The notes under the pieces were generated by a model that made no database searches, was not told the origin of the DNA, and saw only the letters and a program-made list of their open reading frames with translations. From the NCBI GenBank assembly GCA_947624755.1, contig CANQLQ010000023.1, forward strand, positions 1 through 13,503: a DNA stretch of 13,503 bases, in the 5' to 3' direction. The stretch is from an uncultured Clostridia bacterium (GTDB lineage: Bacteria; Bacillota; Clostridia; Oscillospirales; Acutalibacteraceae). Every line of letters begins with the position of its first letter. Within the stretch, counting starts at the first letter, position 1. The position numbers and the translations under genes are program-made. Of this stretch, positions 1-7,463 are shown in pieces.

Positions 1-89
1 ATTTATTATGCGTTTACTATTATACCGCGAAACGACTTGCGTTGCTAACTATAAATTTTTGTAAGCAGGACTTATACGGGGAATAAGCC

Positions 90-169
90 CGCGTAGGGGC
101 GACCCCGTGTGGTCGCCCTGTAAATTTGAACTCGTTTTGGGGGCGACCACATGGGGTCGCCCCTACGCG
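90..169. repeat. Long inverted repeat (29-bp arms) with nested palindromes
   Basis: The arms at 90-118 and 141-169 are reverse complements over 29 bp with one difference (G107 opposite T152), which would still pair as G-U in RNA. The loop is 22 nt (119-140). Each arm also contains its own 8-bp palindrome: GGGCGACC at 97-104 with GGTCGCCC at 111-118, and the same words at 141-148 and 155-162. The element starts 6 bp beyond the epimerase stop codon, so it may protect or end the 3' end of that transcript. No T-run follows it on the minus strand, so it is not a classical intrinsic terminator. The GTAGGGGCGACC-type word looks like a dispersed intergenic repeat of gut Clostridia; that is from memory and not checked. 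Confidence 0.85.
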
Positions 170-175
170 ATTTAA

Positions 176-1381
176 TCATAGCTTCCCTATAATTTCGTCA
201 ATCATTATGTCGAGCATAATTAACATTCTCGGCAAATGGAACGGACCTTTGAATGTACTGCCCTTGCAGGCAGGCTCTGTCGGTTTTCCGTCACGTCTGA
301 GGTAACCGAACCAATCGCCGAACTTGGGGTCGGAAAAGAACTTTTTGCAATAATCGAGCGTCATTTTAAAATTGTCGAGATAGTATTCGTCTTTTGTGTC
401 ACGGTATGCCATAAGCGAAGCAATTAAAATTTCGTTGTGCGGCCACCAAAGCTTCATATCATGTTCATAAGCTTCGGGCGGATTTCCGAGACAATCCCGA
501 AAATAAAGAAGTCCGCCGTATTCCTTATCCCAGCCGCCCTCAAACGCAAAGCGGTAAACCTCTTCCGCCTTTTTGTGAAGCTTTTCATCACCCGTGCGGT
601 TGGCTTCTTCCATAACGAACCAACTGCACTCAATGTCGTGACCGGGGTTTACAACCCTGCCGGCGGAGACGCCGCTCATAAATTCGCCGTTCATTCCGAC
701 TGTTTCAAGGGTGCATTTTAGCTCCGGCTTGTGATGATATTTAAAAATTTCTTCTACACACTTTGCGCTGTATTTGTTATAAAGAGCTTCGTTTTCTTTG
801 TCAACTCTTCTCATAACGGCCGTTGTGTTAAGGAAGATCATAGGATCGGCGAGCGCTCTGCCTTTTCTCGTTTCGGGAATCGTTTTTGCGCCGAGACCGG
901 TCGGGTCTTTCATACCGTGGTTGAGGTCATAGATAAGCCGATAAGCATTTCTTGCTCTTTCGAGACATTCCCTGTCACCCGTGACGCCGTAGTATTCGGC
1001 ATTTGCAATGCAGTAGAAAGCCTCGGAAAAGCAGTATCTTCTTTGGCGAAGCGGTTTTCCCTCGGCGGTTACTGTGAAATACATTCTTCTGCCTGCGTCT
1101 TTGTTATTGCAGTATTTTTCCATAAAGTCAAGGCAGGATTTTGAAGCTTCAAGCCATTGTTTTTTTGCGCCGTAAACGTGGCAAAGATAGGCGAATATCC
1201 AGCCGCAGCGGCCTTGCATCCATACGCTTTTGTCGGTTGAATAGATTTTGCCCGTTCTGTCAAGGCAGGTATAAACGCCGCCGTTTACTTTGTCCATAGC
1301 GTTTTTCAGCCAGAAATTTATTGAGCGGTCAAGCTCTTCTTTTACCCATTTTTGTGTTTCAATCAAATATTTTGTATCCAT
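176..1381 (-). CDS. N-acylglucosamine 2-epimerase (AGE family)
   Basis: A 401-residue protein of the AGE/cellobiose-2-epimerase (alpha/alpha)6-barrel family, at the usual family length. It probably interconverts N-acetylmannosamine and N-acetylglucosamine in the cytoplasm. Visible family motifs are WMQGR (R58), CFSEAFY (117-123), NPGHDIE (H248, E251), WWPHNE (H315, E317) and FHLPR (H382, R385). R58, H248, E317, H382 and R385 fall at the spacing of the residues I recall as essential in the cyanobacterial enzyme (R57, H239, E308, H372, R375). The ATG start has AAGGAG 6 nt upstream. It lies 14 bp downstream of the sialic-acid lyase gene on the same strand, so the two are almost certainly one operon. 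That pairing favours ManNAc as substrate over a disaccharide, though cellobiose 2-epimerase activity cannot be excluded from sequence alone. Confidence 0.88.
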   Translation of the reverse strand: MDTKYLIETQKWVKEELDRSINFWLKNAMDKVNGGVYTCLDRTGKIYSTDKSVWMQGRCGWIFAYLCHVYGAKKQWLEASKSCLDFMEKYCNNKDAGRRMYFTVTAEGKPLRQRRYCFSEAFYCIANAEYYGVTGDRECLERARNAYRLIYDLNHGMKDPTGLGAKTIPETRKGRALADPMIFLNTTAVMRRVDKENEALYNKYSAKCVEEIFKYHHKPELKCTLETVGMNGEFMSGVSAGRVVNPGHDIECSWFVMEEANRTGDEKLHKKAEEVYRFAFEGGWDKEYGGLLYFRDCLGNPPEAYEHDMKLWWPHNEILIASLMAYRDTKDEYYLDNFKMTLDYCKKFFSDPKFGDWFGYLRRDGKPTEPACKGSTFKGPFHLPRMLIMLDIMIDEIIGKL

Positions 1382-1395
1382 AAAAAACTCCTTGC

Positions 1396-2313
1396 CTATT
1401 TTACAAATTTTTCAATTGCTTCATCGATCATAACTTTGACTTTATGAGCAAGCTCAATGCCTTCTTCGGTTATGTCGGCAAGCGGGGCTCTCACGCCGCC
1501 AATGTTGATACCCTGTTCGCGAAGGATCTGTTTTGCGGCGGCATACATATTGCATTTACAGTCGCACATTGCGTAAATGATTTTGTCAATTGCGTGCTGA
1601 ATTTTACAAGCCTCGACCATATTCCCCTTTTTGAGAACCTCATCGGCTTTGAGAAAAAGCTCGGGCATAACGCCGTACGTTCCGCCTATTCCTGCGCCCG
1701 CACCGATAAGGCGGCCTGACACGAACTGTTCATCGGGTCCGTTGAAGATAATACAGTCGTCTCCGCCTTCCATTTTGAACATCTGTATATCCTGAACGGG
1801 CATTGAAGAATTTTTGACGCCGATAACATTTGGATTTTTTCTCATTTCTCTAAAAAGCGGTATAGTCAGCGAAACACCGGCAAGTTGGGGAATGTTATAG
1901 ATAATAAAATCCGTGTTCGGCGCGGCGGATGAAATATCGTTCCAGTATTTAGCTATTGAAGAATCGGGAAGATGAAAATAGATTGGAGGAATTGAAGCGA
2001 TTGCGTCAACGCCGAGACTTTCGGCATGGGCGGCAAGCTCCATGGAATCTCTTGTATTGTTACAGCCGACGTGGGCTATTATTGTCATTTTTCCGCCGAC
2101 AGCAGACATAACGCTTTCAAGGATAAGTTTTCTTTCCTCTTTGCTTTGGTAAATACATTCGCCCGAAGAACCGCAGACATAAAGACCTTTTACGCCTTTT
2201 TCAAAAAGGTAATTTGCAAAAGCGGCCGTTCTTTCGGCAGAAACTTCGCCGTTATCGTCATAACAGGCATAAAAAGCCGGTATAATACCCTGATATTTTG
2301 ACAAATCTTTCAT
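1396..2313 (-). CDS. nanA: N-acetylneuraminate lyase (DapA/NanA aldolase family)
   Basis: A 305-residue class I aldolase of the dihydrodipicolinate synthase/N-acetylneuraminate lyase superfamily, at full length. It should split N-acetylneuraminate into N-acetylmannosamine and pyruvate through a Schiff base. Visible motifs are GSSGE (48-52, the carboxylate-binding loop), IIYNIP with Y139, GVKNSS with the Schiff-base lysine K167, and the GGTYGVMPE segment (210-218). The ATG start has AAGGAG 7 nt upstream. It is the first gene of a two-gene operon with the 2-epimerase and follows a TTGACA-17-TAAAAT promoter. No NanK kinase or NanE epimerase is in the window, so the pair suggests a kinase-independent ManNAc to GlcNAc step. 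Other DapA-family substrates (for example 4-hydroxy-tetrahydrodipicolinate or keto-sugar acids) are possible; the epimerase neighbour is the main argument for sialic acid. Confidence 0.8.
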   Translation of the reverse strand: MKDLSKYQGIIPAFYACYDDNGEVSAERTAAFANYLFEKGVKGLYVCGSSGECIYQSKEERKLILESVMSAVGGKMTIIAHVGCNNTRDSMELAAHAESLGVDAIASIPPIYFHLPDSSIAKYWNDISSAAPNTDFIIYNIPQLAGVSLTIPLFREMRKNPNVIGVKNSSMPVQDIQMFKMEGGDDCIIFNGPDEQFVSGRLIGAGAGIGGTYGVMPELFLKADEVLKKGNMVEACKIQHAIDKIIYAMCDCKCNMYAAAKQILREQGINIGGVRAPLADITEEGIELAHKVKVMIDEAIEKFVK

Positions 2314-2343
2314 TTTGTTTCTCCTTTTCGGGATTTTGTAAAA

Positions 2344-2372
2344 ATTTTATCACTCAAAAGAGCTATTGTCAA
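2344..2372 (-). promoter_or_regulatory. Sigma-A promoter of the nanA-epimerase operon
   Basis: Read on the minus strand, TTGACA (2367-2372) and TAAAAT (2344-2349) are separated by exactly 17 bp. Only about 30 nt separate the -10 box from the nanA start codon, so the leader is short. A tandem repeat abuts the -35 box on its upstream side. Confidence 0.75.
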
Positions 2373-2379
2373 TTCGGTT

Positions 2380-2405
2380 TTCGGTTAAGAGATTCGGTTA
2401 AGAGA
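2380..2405. repeat. Tandem 13-bp direct repeat, candidate operator
   Basis: TTCGGTTAAGAGA occurs twice back to back (2380-2392, 2393-2405), preceded by a partial unit TTCGGTT at 2373-2379. The array fills the space between the -35 boxes of two divergent promoters (2367-2372 minus, 2411-2416 plus). That position suits a transcription-factor binding site. No regulator gene for it is visible in the window. Confidence 0.7.
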
Positions 2406-2410
2406 TAAGG

Positions 2411-2440
2411 TTGAAAAGTATAGTTTTGATATGTTATAAT
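2411..2440 (+). promoter_or_regulatory. Promoter of the phosphoesterase-Nudix operon
   Basis: TTGAAA (2411-2416) and TATAAT (2435-2440) are separated by 18 bp, with a TG at 2432-2433 giving an extended -10. The leader to the start codon is roughly 90 nt. Confidence 0.7.
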
Positions 2441-2534
2441 GGCTTCGCAATGTGTTGGCAAATCGAGGATTTTGAACATTTGTCGGAGCATTTTGAAATT
2501 TTTTTGCGGCAATATTTTTTAAAGTAGGTGTCTT

Positions 2535-3254
2535 ATGAAATTAGGAATAATTACAGATATACATAACAATTTAACAGCGCTTAAAGTTGTTGTGGAAAAA
2601 TTACGGCAATTGCAATGCAATAAGATTATTTGCTGCGGAGATATAATCGGAATCGGACCGTATCCCGAAGAAACTGTACAATATATTATGAAAATTCCTG
2701 ATTTAATTGCCGTACGGGGAAATCACGAAAAATACTTGCTTGATAAAATGCCGACTGATTATCCCAATGAAGAACATATGAGTTATGAGGAAATGGAACA
2801 CCACAAATGGGAACACAGCTTGTTATCGGGAAAATCAGTTGAATTTCTCAAAAAGTTGCCGTATCAAGTGAATGTAGAATGTGAAGGTCACATTTTGTCT
2901 GTTATGCATTATTGTATGGACGGTGACGGTCATTTTGTCGGCAGCAAATTGAATCCGAATAAAAGTGATTTGAAAAAGATGTTTGCAGATGTTAAAGGTG
3001 ATATTGTTTTGTATGGTCATAACCATACAAGAAACATTTGCAAAGGCGATAAATTTTATATAAATGCCGGTTCGCTCGGTTGTCCTGCACAGGATAAAAA
3101 TATTGCGCGGGCATGTATTGTGAGAATAGAAAACGGCAATGTTGAAGCAGAACCGATTGACTTGGAATATGATGTGAATGAAGTAATCGGGGCGATTGAT
3201 GAGCTGGGATATCCCGATGCTTATAATATAAAAAAGTACTTCTATGGAATTTAA
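2535..3254 (+). CDS. Calcineurin-like metallophosphoesterase
   Basis: A 239-residue cytoplasmic protein of the metallophosphoesterase superfamily (YfcE/diadenosine-tetraphosphatase-like branch). The dinuclear metal site is complete: D8 and H10 in DIH, D36 in GDIIGIGP, N63 and H64 in GNHE, H125, and H162 and H164 in GHNH. The NAGSLG segment (177-182) is typical of this branch. It probably hydrolyses a phosphodiester or phosphomonoester; the natural substrate cannot be read from the sequence. The ATG start is preceded by AAAGTAGGTG, spaced 4 nt from the core. It leads an operon with a Nudix hydrolase 78 bp downstream and is transcribed divergently from nanA. The pairing of two nucleotide-hydrolase folds suggests nucleotide clean-up, but that is inference. 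Confidence 0.85.
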   Translation: MKLGIITDIHNNLTALKVVVEKLRQLQCNKIICCGDIIGIGPYPEETVQYIMKIPDLIAVRGNHEKYLLDKMPTDYPNEEHMSYEEMEHHKWEHSLLSGKSVEFLKKLPYQVNVECEGHILSVMHYCMDGDGHFVGSKLNPNKSDLKKMFADVKGDIVLYGHNHTRNICKGDKFYINAGSLGCPAQDKNIARACIVRIENGNVEAEPIDLEYDVNEVIGAIDELGYPDAYNIKKYFYGI

Positions 3255-3332
3255 CATTAAATATTGCGGCGGGGCAGAAAGGCTTAAAAGAAAGCAGTGA
3301 TTCCCTAAAAATATATTCTGAAAAGAGTGAGA

Positions 3333-3896
3333 GTGTTGAATACAAAAAAACAAGTTGAAAATTTTGTGCCGTTTAATAAGCAGGAAGAAAGGGATAAAGA
3401 AATTATTCTTTCATGCCTTGAAAGTTATGATAATATTTTTACAAGGGAAAACGAACTTGCCCATATAACCGTTTCGGCTTGGGTGACAAATAAAAACCGG
3501 GATAAGATACTTATGGCATACCATAATATTTATGACTCTTGGGCATGGCTCGGCGGTCACTCGGACGGTGAAAAGGATTTGCTTTCGGTTGCAATAAAAG
3601 AAGCGAAAGAAGAAAGCGGAATTAAAAATGTCAAAGCTGTGAGTGAAGATATATTTTCTCTTGAAGTCCTGCCGGTAGAAGGACACACCAAAAAGGGCAG
3701 GTATGTTTCGTCACATCTGCACCTTAATGTTACATATCTTCTTGAAGCGGACGAATGTGAAACCCTTGAAATAAAAACGGACGAAAACAGCGATGTAGCG
3801 TGGCTGACGCTTAAAGAAGCGGTGGAAAAATCAAACGAAAAATGGTTCAGGGAAAACATTTATTCCAAGCTTATTGAAAAAATGAAAAGTATATAA
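3333..3896 (+). CDS. Nudix hydrolase
   Basis: A roughly 187-residue Nudix protein. The Nudix box runs from about residue 75 to 97 (GHSDGEKD...KEAKEESGI) and keeps the catalytic KEAKEE glutamates. Two usual positions differ: the first conserved Glu (GX5E) is Lys, and the Arg of REUXEE is Lys. Related Clostridial proteins typically read GHxDGDEDL..VAxRE. It should hydrolyse a nucleoside diphosphate linked to another moiety; the substrate is unknown. The start is uncertain among GTG 3327, GTG 3333 and TTG 3336. AAAAGAG at 3321-3327 serves the last two with 5 or 8 nt spacing but overlaps the first, so 3333 is used here. It lies downstream of the phosphoesterase and is closed by the terminator at 3899-3945. 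Confidence 0.85.
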   Translation: MLNTKKQVENFVPFNKQEERDKEIILSCLESYDNIFTRENELAHITVSAWVTNKNRDKILMAYHNIYDSWAWLGGHSDGEKDLLSVAIKEAKEESGIKNVKAVSEDIFSLEVLPVEGHTKKGRYVSSHLHLNVTYLLEADECETLEIKTDENSDVAWLTLKEAVEKSNEKWFRENIYSKLIEKMKSI

Positions 3897-3898
3897 GG

Positions 3899-3945
3899 AA
3901 GCCCGCATATCGTGGAATTTTTACGGTATGCGGGCTTAGTTTTTA
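3899..3945 (+). terminator. Rho-independent terminator after the Nudix gene
   Basis: The 11-bp perfect stem AAGCCCGCATA (3899-3909) with TATGCGGGCTT (3927-3937) continues inward through a T-G wobble and CGT/ACG, leaving a 9-nt loop. It is followed by TTAGTTTTT. It starts 2 bp after the stop codon. Confidence 0.88.
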
Positions 3946-4281
3946 CGACAGTAAAATGCGGATAGCTTGCCTGCGTTTTTCGACACTTTTATAAGGTCAC
4001 CCGAATTATAATAAAAAACATTCGCCAACTTTTAATTTTTTCTGTCTCTTATTAACATTTTGCACAAACTAAAAACGAAAAAGTTATTAATCTTGTAACA
4101 AAAAACACAAAGACCCTTGTTTTTTTGTTTTTGTGGTGGTATTATTAAGCTAAGAATAGATAATAATGGAAAAAATATATTCAGCTTGATTATTGAGGCA
4201 ATACCCAACAAAATTTTGCGGTTTTGCAGGGCGTTGTTTTAAGTGAAAAACACAAAAATAATTTTGATAGGAAGTGTGTTT
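3946..4281 (+). promoter_or_regulatory. Long AT-rich leader upstream of glgB, with candidate promoter
   Basis: This stretch between the Nudix terminator and glgB holds no credible gene. TTGTTT (4117-4122) and TATTAT (4140-4145) with 17-bp spacing form the best plus-strand promoter, leaving about 130 nt of untranslated leader. An A/T-only inverted repeat (AACAAAAAACACAA with TTGTTTTTTTGTT around 4097-4131) overlaps the -35 region and could fold, but the stem would be weak. No known riboswitch consensus is recognisable. Confidence 0.45.
4269..4274 (+). promoter_or_regulatory. Ribosome binding site that sets the glgB start
   Basis: AGGAAG lies 7 nt before ATG 4282. An in-frame GTG at 4243 has no comparable site upstream, so the shorter GlgB is preferred. 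Confidence 0.75.
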
Positions 4282-6207
4282 ATGGCGGAAAAAAAGCCTT
4301 TGGGTGACGATGTGGCTTTATATTTCTTTCATCAGGGAAGAAACAGTAAGGCCTATGAATATATGGGAGCTCATAAGGCGGACGGAAAAGATGCGGCGGT
4401 ATTTCGTGTCTGGGCGCCTCACGCGGGAAGCGTAAGCGTAGTCGGCGACTTCAACGATTGGAACAGAACCGCTTCACCGATGCAAAAGCTTTCCGACGGC
4501 GAAACTTGGGAATGTTTTATCCCCGGCGTTAAGATTTATGATAAATATAAATATTTCATTGTTTCCGCCGACGGAAAAATTGAAATTGAAAAGGCAGACC
4601 CTTATGCTTTCCACAGCGAAACAAGACCGGGTACGGCTTCAAAGTTTTATGACCTTGACGGCTATGACTGGAAAGACGGCGCATGGATGAAAGAGAGAAA
4701 GCAAAAAGACCTCTACGGTTCACCTATGAATATCTATGAGGTTCATGCAGGGTCATGGAAATTGCACGATGACAAAAATCCATATACATATCGCGAGCTT
4801 GCAAAAGAGCTTGTACCTTATGTAAAAAATATGGGCTATACCCATATCGAGCTTATGCCGCTTTCGGAATTTCCGTTTGACGGTTCATGGGGCTATCAGG
4901 TAACCGGTTATTTTGCCGCAACTTCAAGGTTCGGCACACCGCACGATTTTATGTATTTTATTGATACCTGCCACAAAAACGGGATCGCTGTGATTCTTGA
5001 CTGGGTGCCGGCTCATTTTCCGAAGGATGCCCACGGACTTGCAGATTTTGACGGTGAAGCGCTTTATGAATACAAGGACGACCGCAAGGGCGAACATAAA
5101 CAATGGGGAACAAAGGTTTTTGACTTCGGAAGAACCGAGGTTCGTTCCTTCCTTATAAGTTCAGCGACAATGTGGTTTGACAAATATCACATTGACGGGC
5201 TTCGTGTCGATGCCGTAGCTTCAATTCTCTATCTCGATTACGGCAGAGAAGCCGGTGAATGGATACCGAACAAATACGGCGGAAACGAAAACCTTGAAGC
5301 GGTTGAATTTATACGCCTGCTCAACGGTTCAATTTATCGTGATTATCCCGATGTAATGATGATTGCCGAAGAAAGTACCGCCTGGCCGCTTGTCACAAAG
5401 CAGGAAGATATAGGCGGACTCGGTTTCAGCTTCAAATGGAATATGGGCTGGATGAACGATGCGCTCAAGTATTTTTCAATGGACGGCCTTTCGAGAAAGT
5501 ACAACCACAATCTTTTGACTTTTTCCTTCTTCTATGCTTTTTCGGAAAACTTTATTCTTCCGGTTTCGCACGATGAGGTCGTTCACGGCAAATGCTCGCT
5601 TCTTAATAAGATGCCCGGCGAATATGACGACAAGTTCAGCGGCGTGCGCTCGTTTATGGGATATATGATGGCTCACCCCGGAAAGAAGCTTACCTTTATG
5701 GGAAGTGAATTTGGGCAATTCATTGAATGGAAATATGATCAGGGACTTGACTGGCTTCTTCTTGATTATGACAGACACAGACAGCTTCAGTCCTATGTTA
5801 AGGAACTAAACAAGCTTTACAAAAAATATCCCGCTTTTTGGGAAATTGATTTCGGCTGGGAAGGTTTCTCCTGGTGCGTAAGCGACGACAACGATAATTC
5901 GGTTATTGCGTTTAGACGTATAGACAAAAAAGGCGGCGAAATTGTCTGCGTGTGCAACCTTACGCCCGTAAGCCGCGAAAAGTATTCTTTCGGAGTTGAA
6001 AAAGAGGGCTATTATGAAGTTATCCTCAATTCCGACAGTGAAAAGTTTGGCGGCAAAGGCGGAGGAACAAAAACAAAAGTATCTTCAAAGAAAGTTCCGA
6101 TGCACGGCTTTGAAAACAGTATAACGCTTTCACTTCCGGGATTTTCGGCAATGTATTTGAAATATAAAAAGAGGGAACCAAAAAAGAAAGAAACAATCAA
6201 AAAGTAA
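4282..6207 (+). CDS. glgB: 1,4-alpha-glucan branching enzyme
   Basis: A 641-residue glycogen branching enzyme, which cuts alpha-1,4 chains and re-attaches them by alpha-1,6 bonds. The order is a CBM48-type N domain (about 36-115, with VWAPHAGSVSVVGDFNDW), a GH13 catalytic barrel, and an all-beta C domain. GH13 motifs are visible: DWVPAHFP (240-247), GLRVDAVAS with nucleophile D310, IAEEST with acid/base E363, and PVSHDEV with D431. Their spacing matches E. coli GlgB (D405, E458, D526). The C terminus is a lysine-rich tail of about a dozen residues. ATG 4282 is chosen because AGGAAG lies 7 nt before it; an in-frame GTG at 4243 would add 13 residues but lacks a good site. It is the first gene of the glgBCDA operon, with glgC 39 bp downstream. 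Confidence 0.95.
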   Translation: MAEKKPLGDDVALYFFHQGRNSKAYEYMGAHKADGKDAAVFRVWAPHAGSVSVVGDFNDWNRTASPMQKLSDGETWECFIPGVKIYDKYKYFIVSADGKIEIEKADPYAFHSETRPGTASKFYDLDGYDWKDGAWMKERKQKDLYGSPMNIYEVHAGSWKLHDDKNPYTYRELAKELVPYVKNMGYTHIELMPLSEFPFDGSWGYQVTGYFAATSRFGTPHDFMYFIDTCHKNGIAVILDWVPAHFPKDAHGLADFDGEALYEYKDDRKGEHKQWGTKVFDFGRTEVRSFLISSATMWFDKYHIDGLRVDAVASILYLDYGREAGEWIPNKYGGNENLEAVEFIRLLNGSIYRDYPDVMMIAEESTAWPLVTKQEDIGGLGFSFKWNMGWMNDALKYFSMDGLSRKYNHNLLTFSFFYAFSENFILPVSHDEVVHGKCSLLNKMPGEYDDKFSGVRSFMGYMMAHPGKKLTFMGSEFGQFIEWKYDQGLDWLLLDYDRHRQLQSYVKELNKLYKKYPAFWEIDFGWEGFSWCVSDDNDNSVIAFRRIDKKGGEIVCVCNLTPVSREKYSFGVEKEGYYEVILNSDSEKFGGKGGGTKTKVSSKKVPMHGFENSITLSLPGFSAMYLKYKKREPKKKETIKK

Positions 6208-6246
6208 ACAACCAAAAAATAAAATCAATATAAAAGGAGAATTATT

Positions 6247-7461
6247 ATGGTAAAAAAAATAGAGTGCCTTGCAATGCTCCTTGCCGGCGGACAGGGCAGC
6301 AGACTTGGTATACTCACAAAGAACATTGCAAAACCTGCGGTACCTTACGGCGGAAAATATCGTATTATTGATTTCCCACTTTCAAACTGCATTAACTCAG
6401 GTATTGATACTGTCGGAGTTCTGACCCAGTATCAGCCGCTTGAGCTTAACGACTATATCGGCAACGGCGCCGCATGGGACCTTGACCGAAGCTACGGCGG
6501 CGTACACATTCTTTCACCTTATCAGCAGATAAAGGGAACAGAATGGTACAAAGGTACGGCAAACGCAATTTATCAGAACATCAATTTCATTGACAGGTAC
6601 AACCCCGAATATGTTGCTGTTCTTTCAGGCGACCATATTTATAAAATGGACTATGCAAAAATGCTTGAGTATCATAAGGAAAAAAATGCGGCTTGCACTA
6701 TAGCAATGCTTGAAGTGCCATGGGAAGAAGCCTCAAGATTCGGTCTGATGTTCGTAAATGATGACGGTTCAATTTCGGAATTTGAAGAAAAGCCGAAGAA
6801 CCCGAAGAGCAACAAAGCTTCAATGGGCGTTTATATATTCACTTGGAAAACCCTTCGCAAATATCTCATTGACGATGAAGCAAATCCAAATTCAAGCAAT
6901 GACTTCGGTCACGATGTTATCCCTGCGATGCACCGGGCAGGAGAAGGAATGTATGCTTTCCAATTTGACGGCTATTGGAAAGACGTCGGAACAATCGACA
7001 GCCTTTGGGAAGCTAACCTTGACCTTCTTAATCCAAAGGTTGACCTTGACCTTTCGGACAATAGCTGGAAGATTTATTCAAGAGCTTCGGCCGCGCCGCC
7101 TCACTTTATCAGCGAAAAAGCAAAGGTCGAAAATTCAATGATTTCGGAAGGCTGTGAAATTGATGGCAAGGTTGATTACAGCGTTCTTTTCTCAAATGTT
7201 ACCGTTGAAGAGGGCGCAAAGGTTCGTTATTCAATCGTTATGCCCGGCACGGTAATTAAAAGCGGTGCAATTGTTGAATATGCAATTGTTGCCGAAAACG
7301 CATTAATTGAAAGCGGCGCTCATGTCGGTGAAAGCCCGGAAGAAATTGAAAACCTTGAAAACTGGGGCATTGCGGTTGTCGGTGAAAAAGTTAAAATCGG
7401 AAGCGGCGCAAGTGTTAAAGCAAAAGCAATGGTTGACGAAGACGTGAAAGGAGATGCATAA
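6247..7461 (+). CDS. glgC: Glucose-1-phosphate adenylyltransferase, catalytic subunit
   Basis: A 404-residue ADP-glucose pyrophosphorylase, which makes ADP-glucose from glucose-1-phosphate and ATP, the committed step of glycogen synthesis. The N-terminal nucleotidyltransferase domain has LAGGQGSRL (12-20), [15 protein letters not shown] (29-43), GTANAIYQN (103-111), [10 protein letters not shown] (127-136) with catalytic D129, and FEEKP with glucose-1-phosphate-binding K182. [10 protein letters not shown] and [10 protein letters not shown] follow. The C-terminal part (about 290 on) is a left-handed beta-helix of hexapeptide-like repeats that mediates oligomerisation and allostery. AAGGAG lies 7 nt before the ATG. 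It sits 39 bp after glgB and 2 bp before glgD, whose product is its non-catalytic partner. Confidence 0.96.
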   Translation: MVKKIECLAMLLAGGQGSRLGILTKNIAKPAVPYGGKYRIIDFPLSNCINSGIDTVGVLTQYQPLELNDYIGNGAAWDLDRSYGGVHILSPYQQIKGTEWYKGTANAIYQNINFIDRYNPEYVAVLSGDHIYKMDYAKMLEYHKEKNAACTIAMLEVPWEEASRFGLMFVNDDGSISEFEEKPKNPKSNKASMGVYIFTWKTLRKYLIDDEANPNSSNDFGHDVIPAMHRAGEGMYAFQFDGYWKDVGTIDSLWEANLDLLNPKVDLDLSDNSWKIYSRASAAPPHFISEKAKVENSMISEGCEIDGKVDYSVLFSNVTVEEGAKVRYSIVMPGTVIKSGAIVEYAIVAENALIESGAHVGESPEEIENLENWGIAVVGEKVKIGSGASVKAKAMVDEDVKGDA

Positions 7462-7463
7462 TA

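Noticed and set aside
90..169. CRISPR repeat or rRNA-like GC-rich element at the left end
   Set aside because: Only one inverted pair exists, with no regularly spaced direct repeats; a hairpin repeat explains it.
236..1144. Several plus-strand open frames across the epimerase gene
   Set aside because: They are antisense to a gene with full family motifs, lack ribosome binding sites and show no recognisable domains.
2835..3859. Minus-strand open frames over the phosphoesterase and Nudix genes
   Set aside because: Shadows of two genes with intact catalytic motifs; compositionally biased and without start signals.
4243..4281. GTG 4243 as the glgB start
   Set aside because: It lacks a convincing ribosome binding site and adds residues not typical of GlgB, whereas ATG 4282 has AGGAAG at 7 nt.
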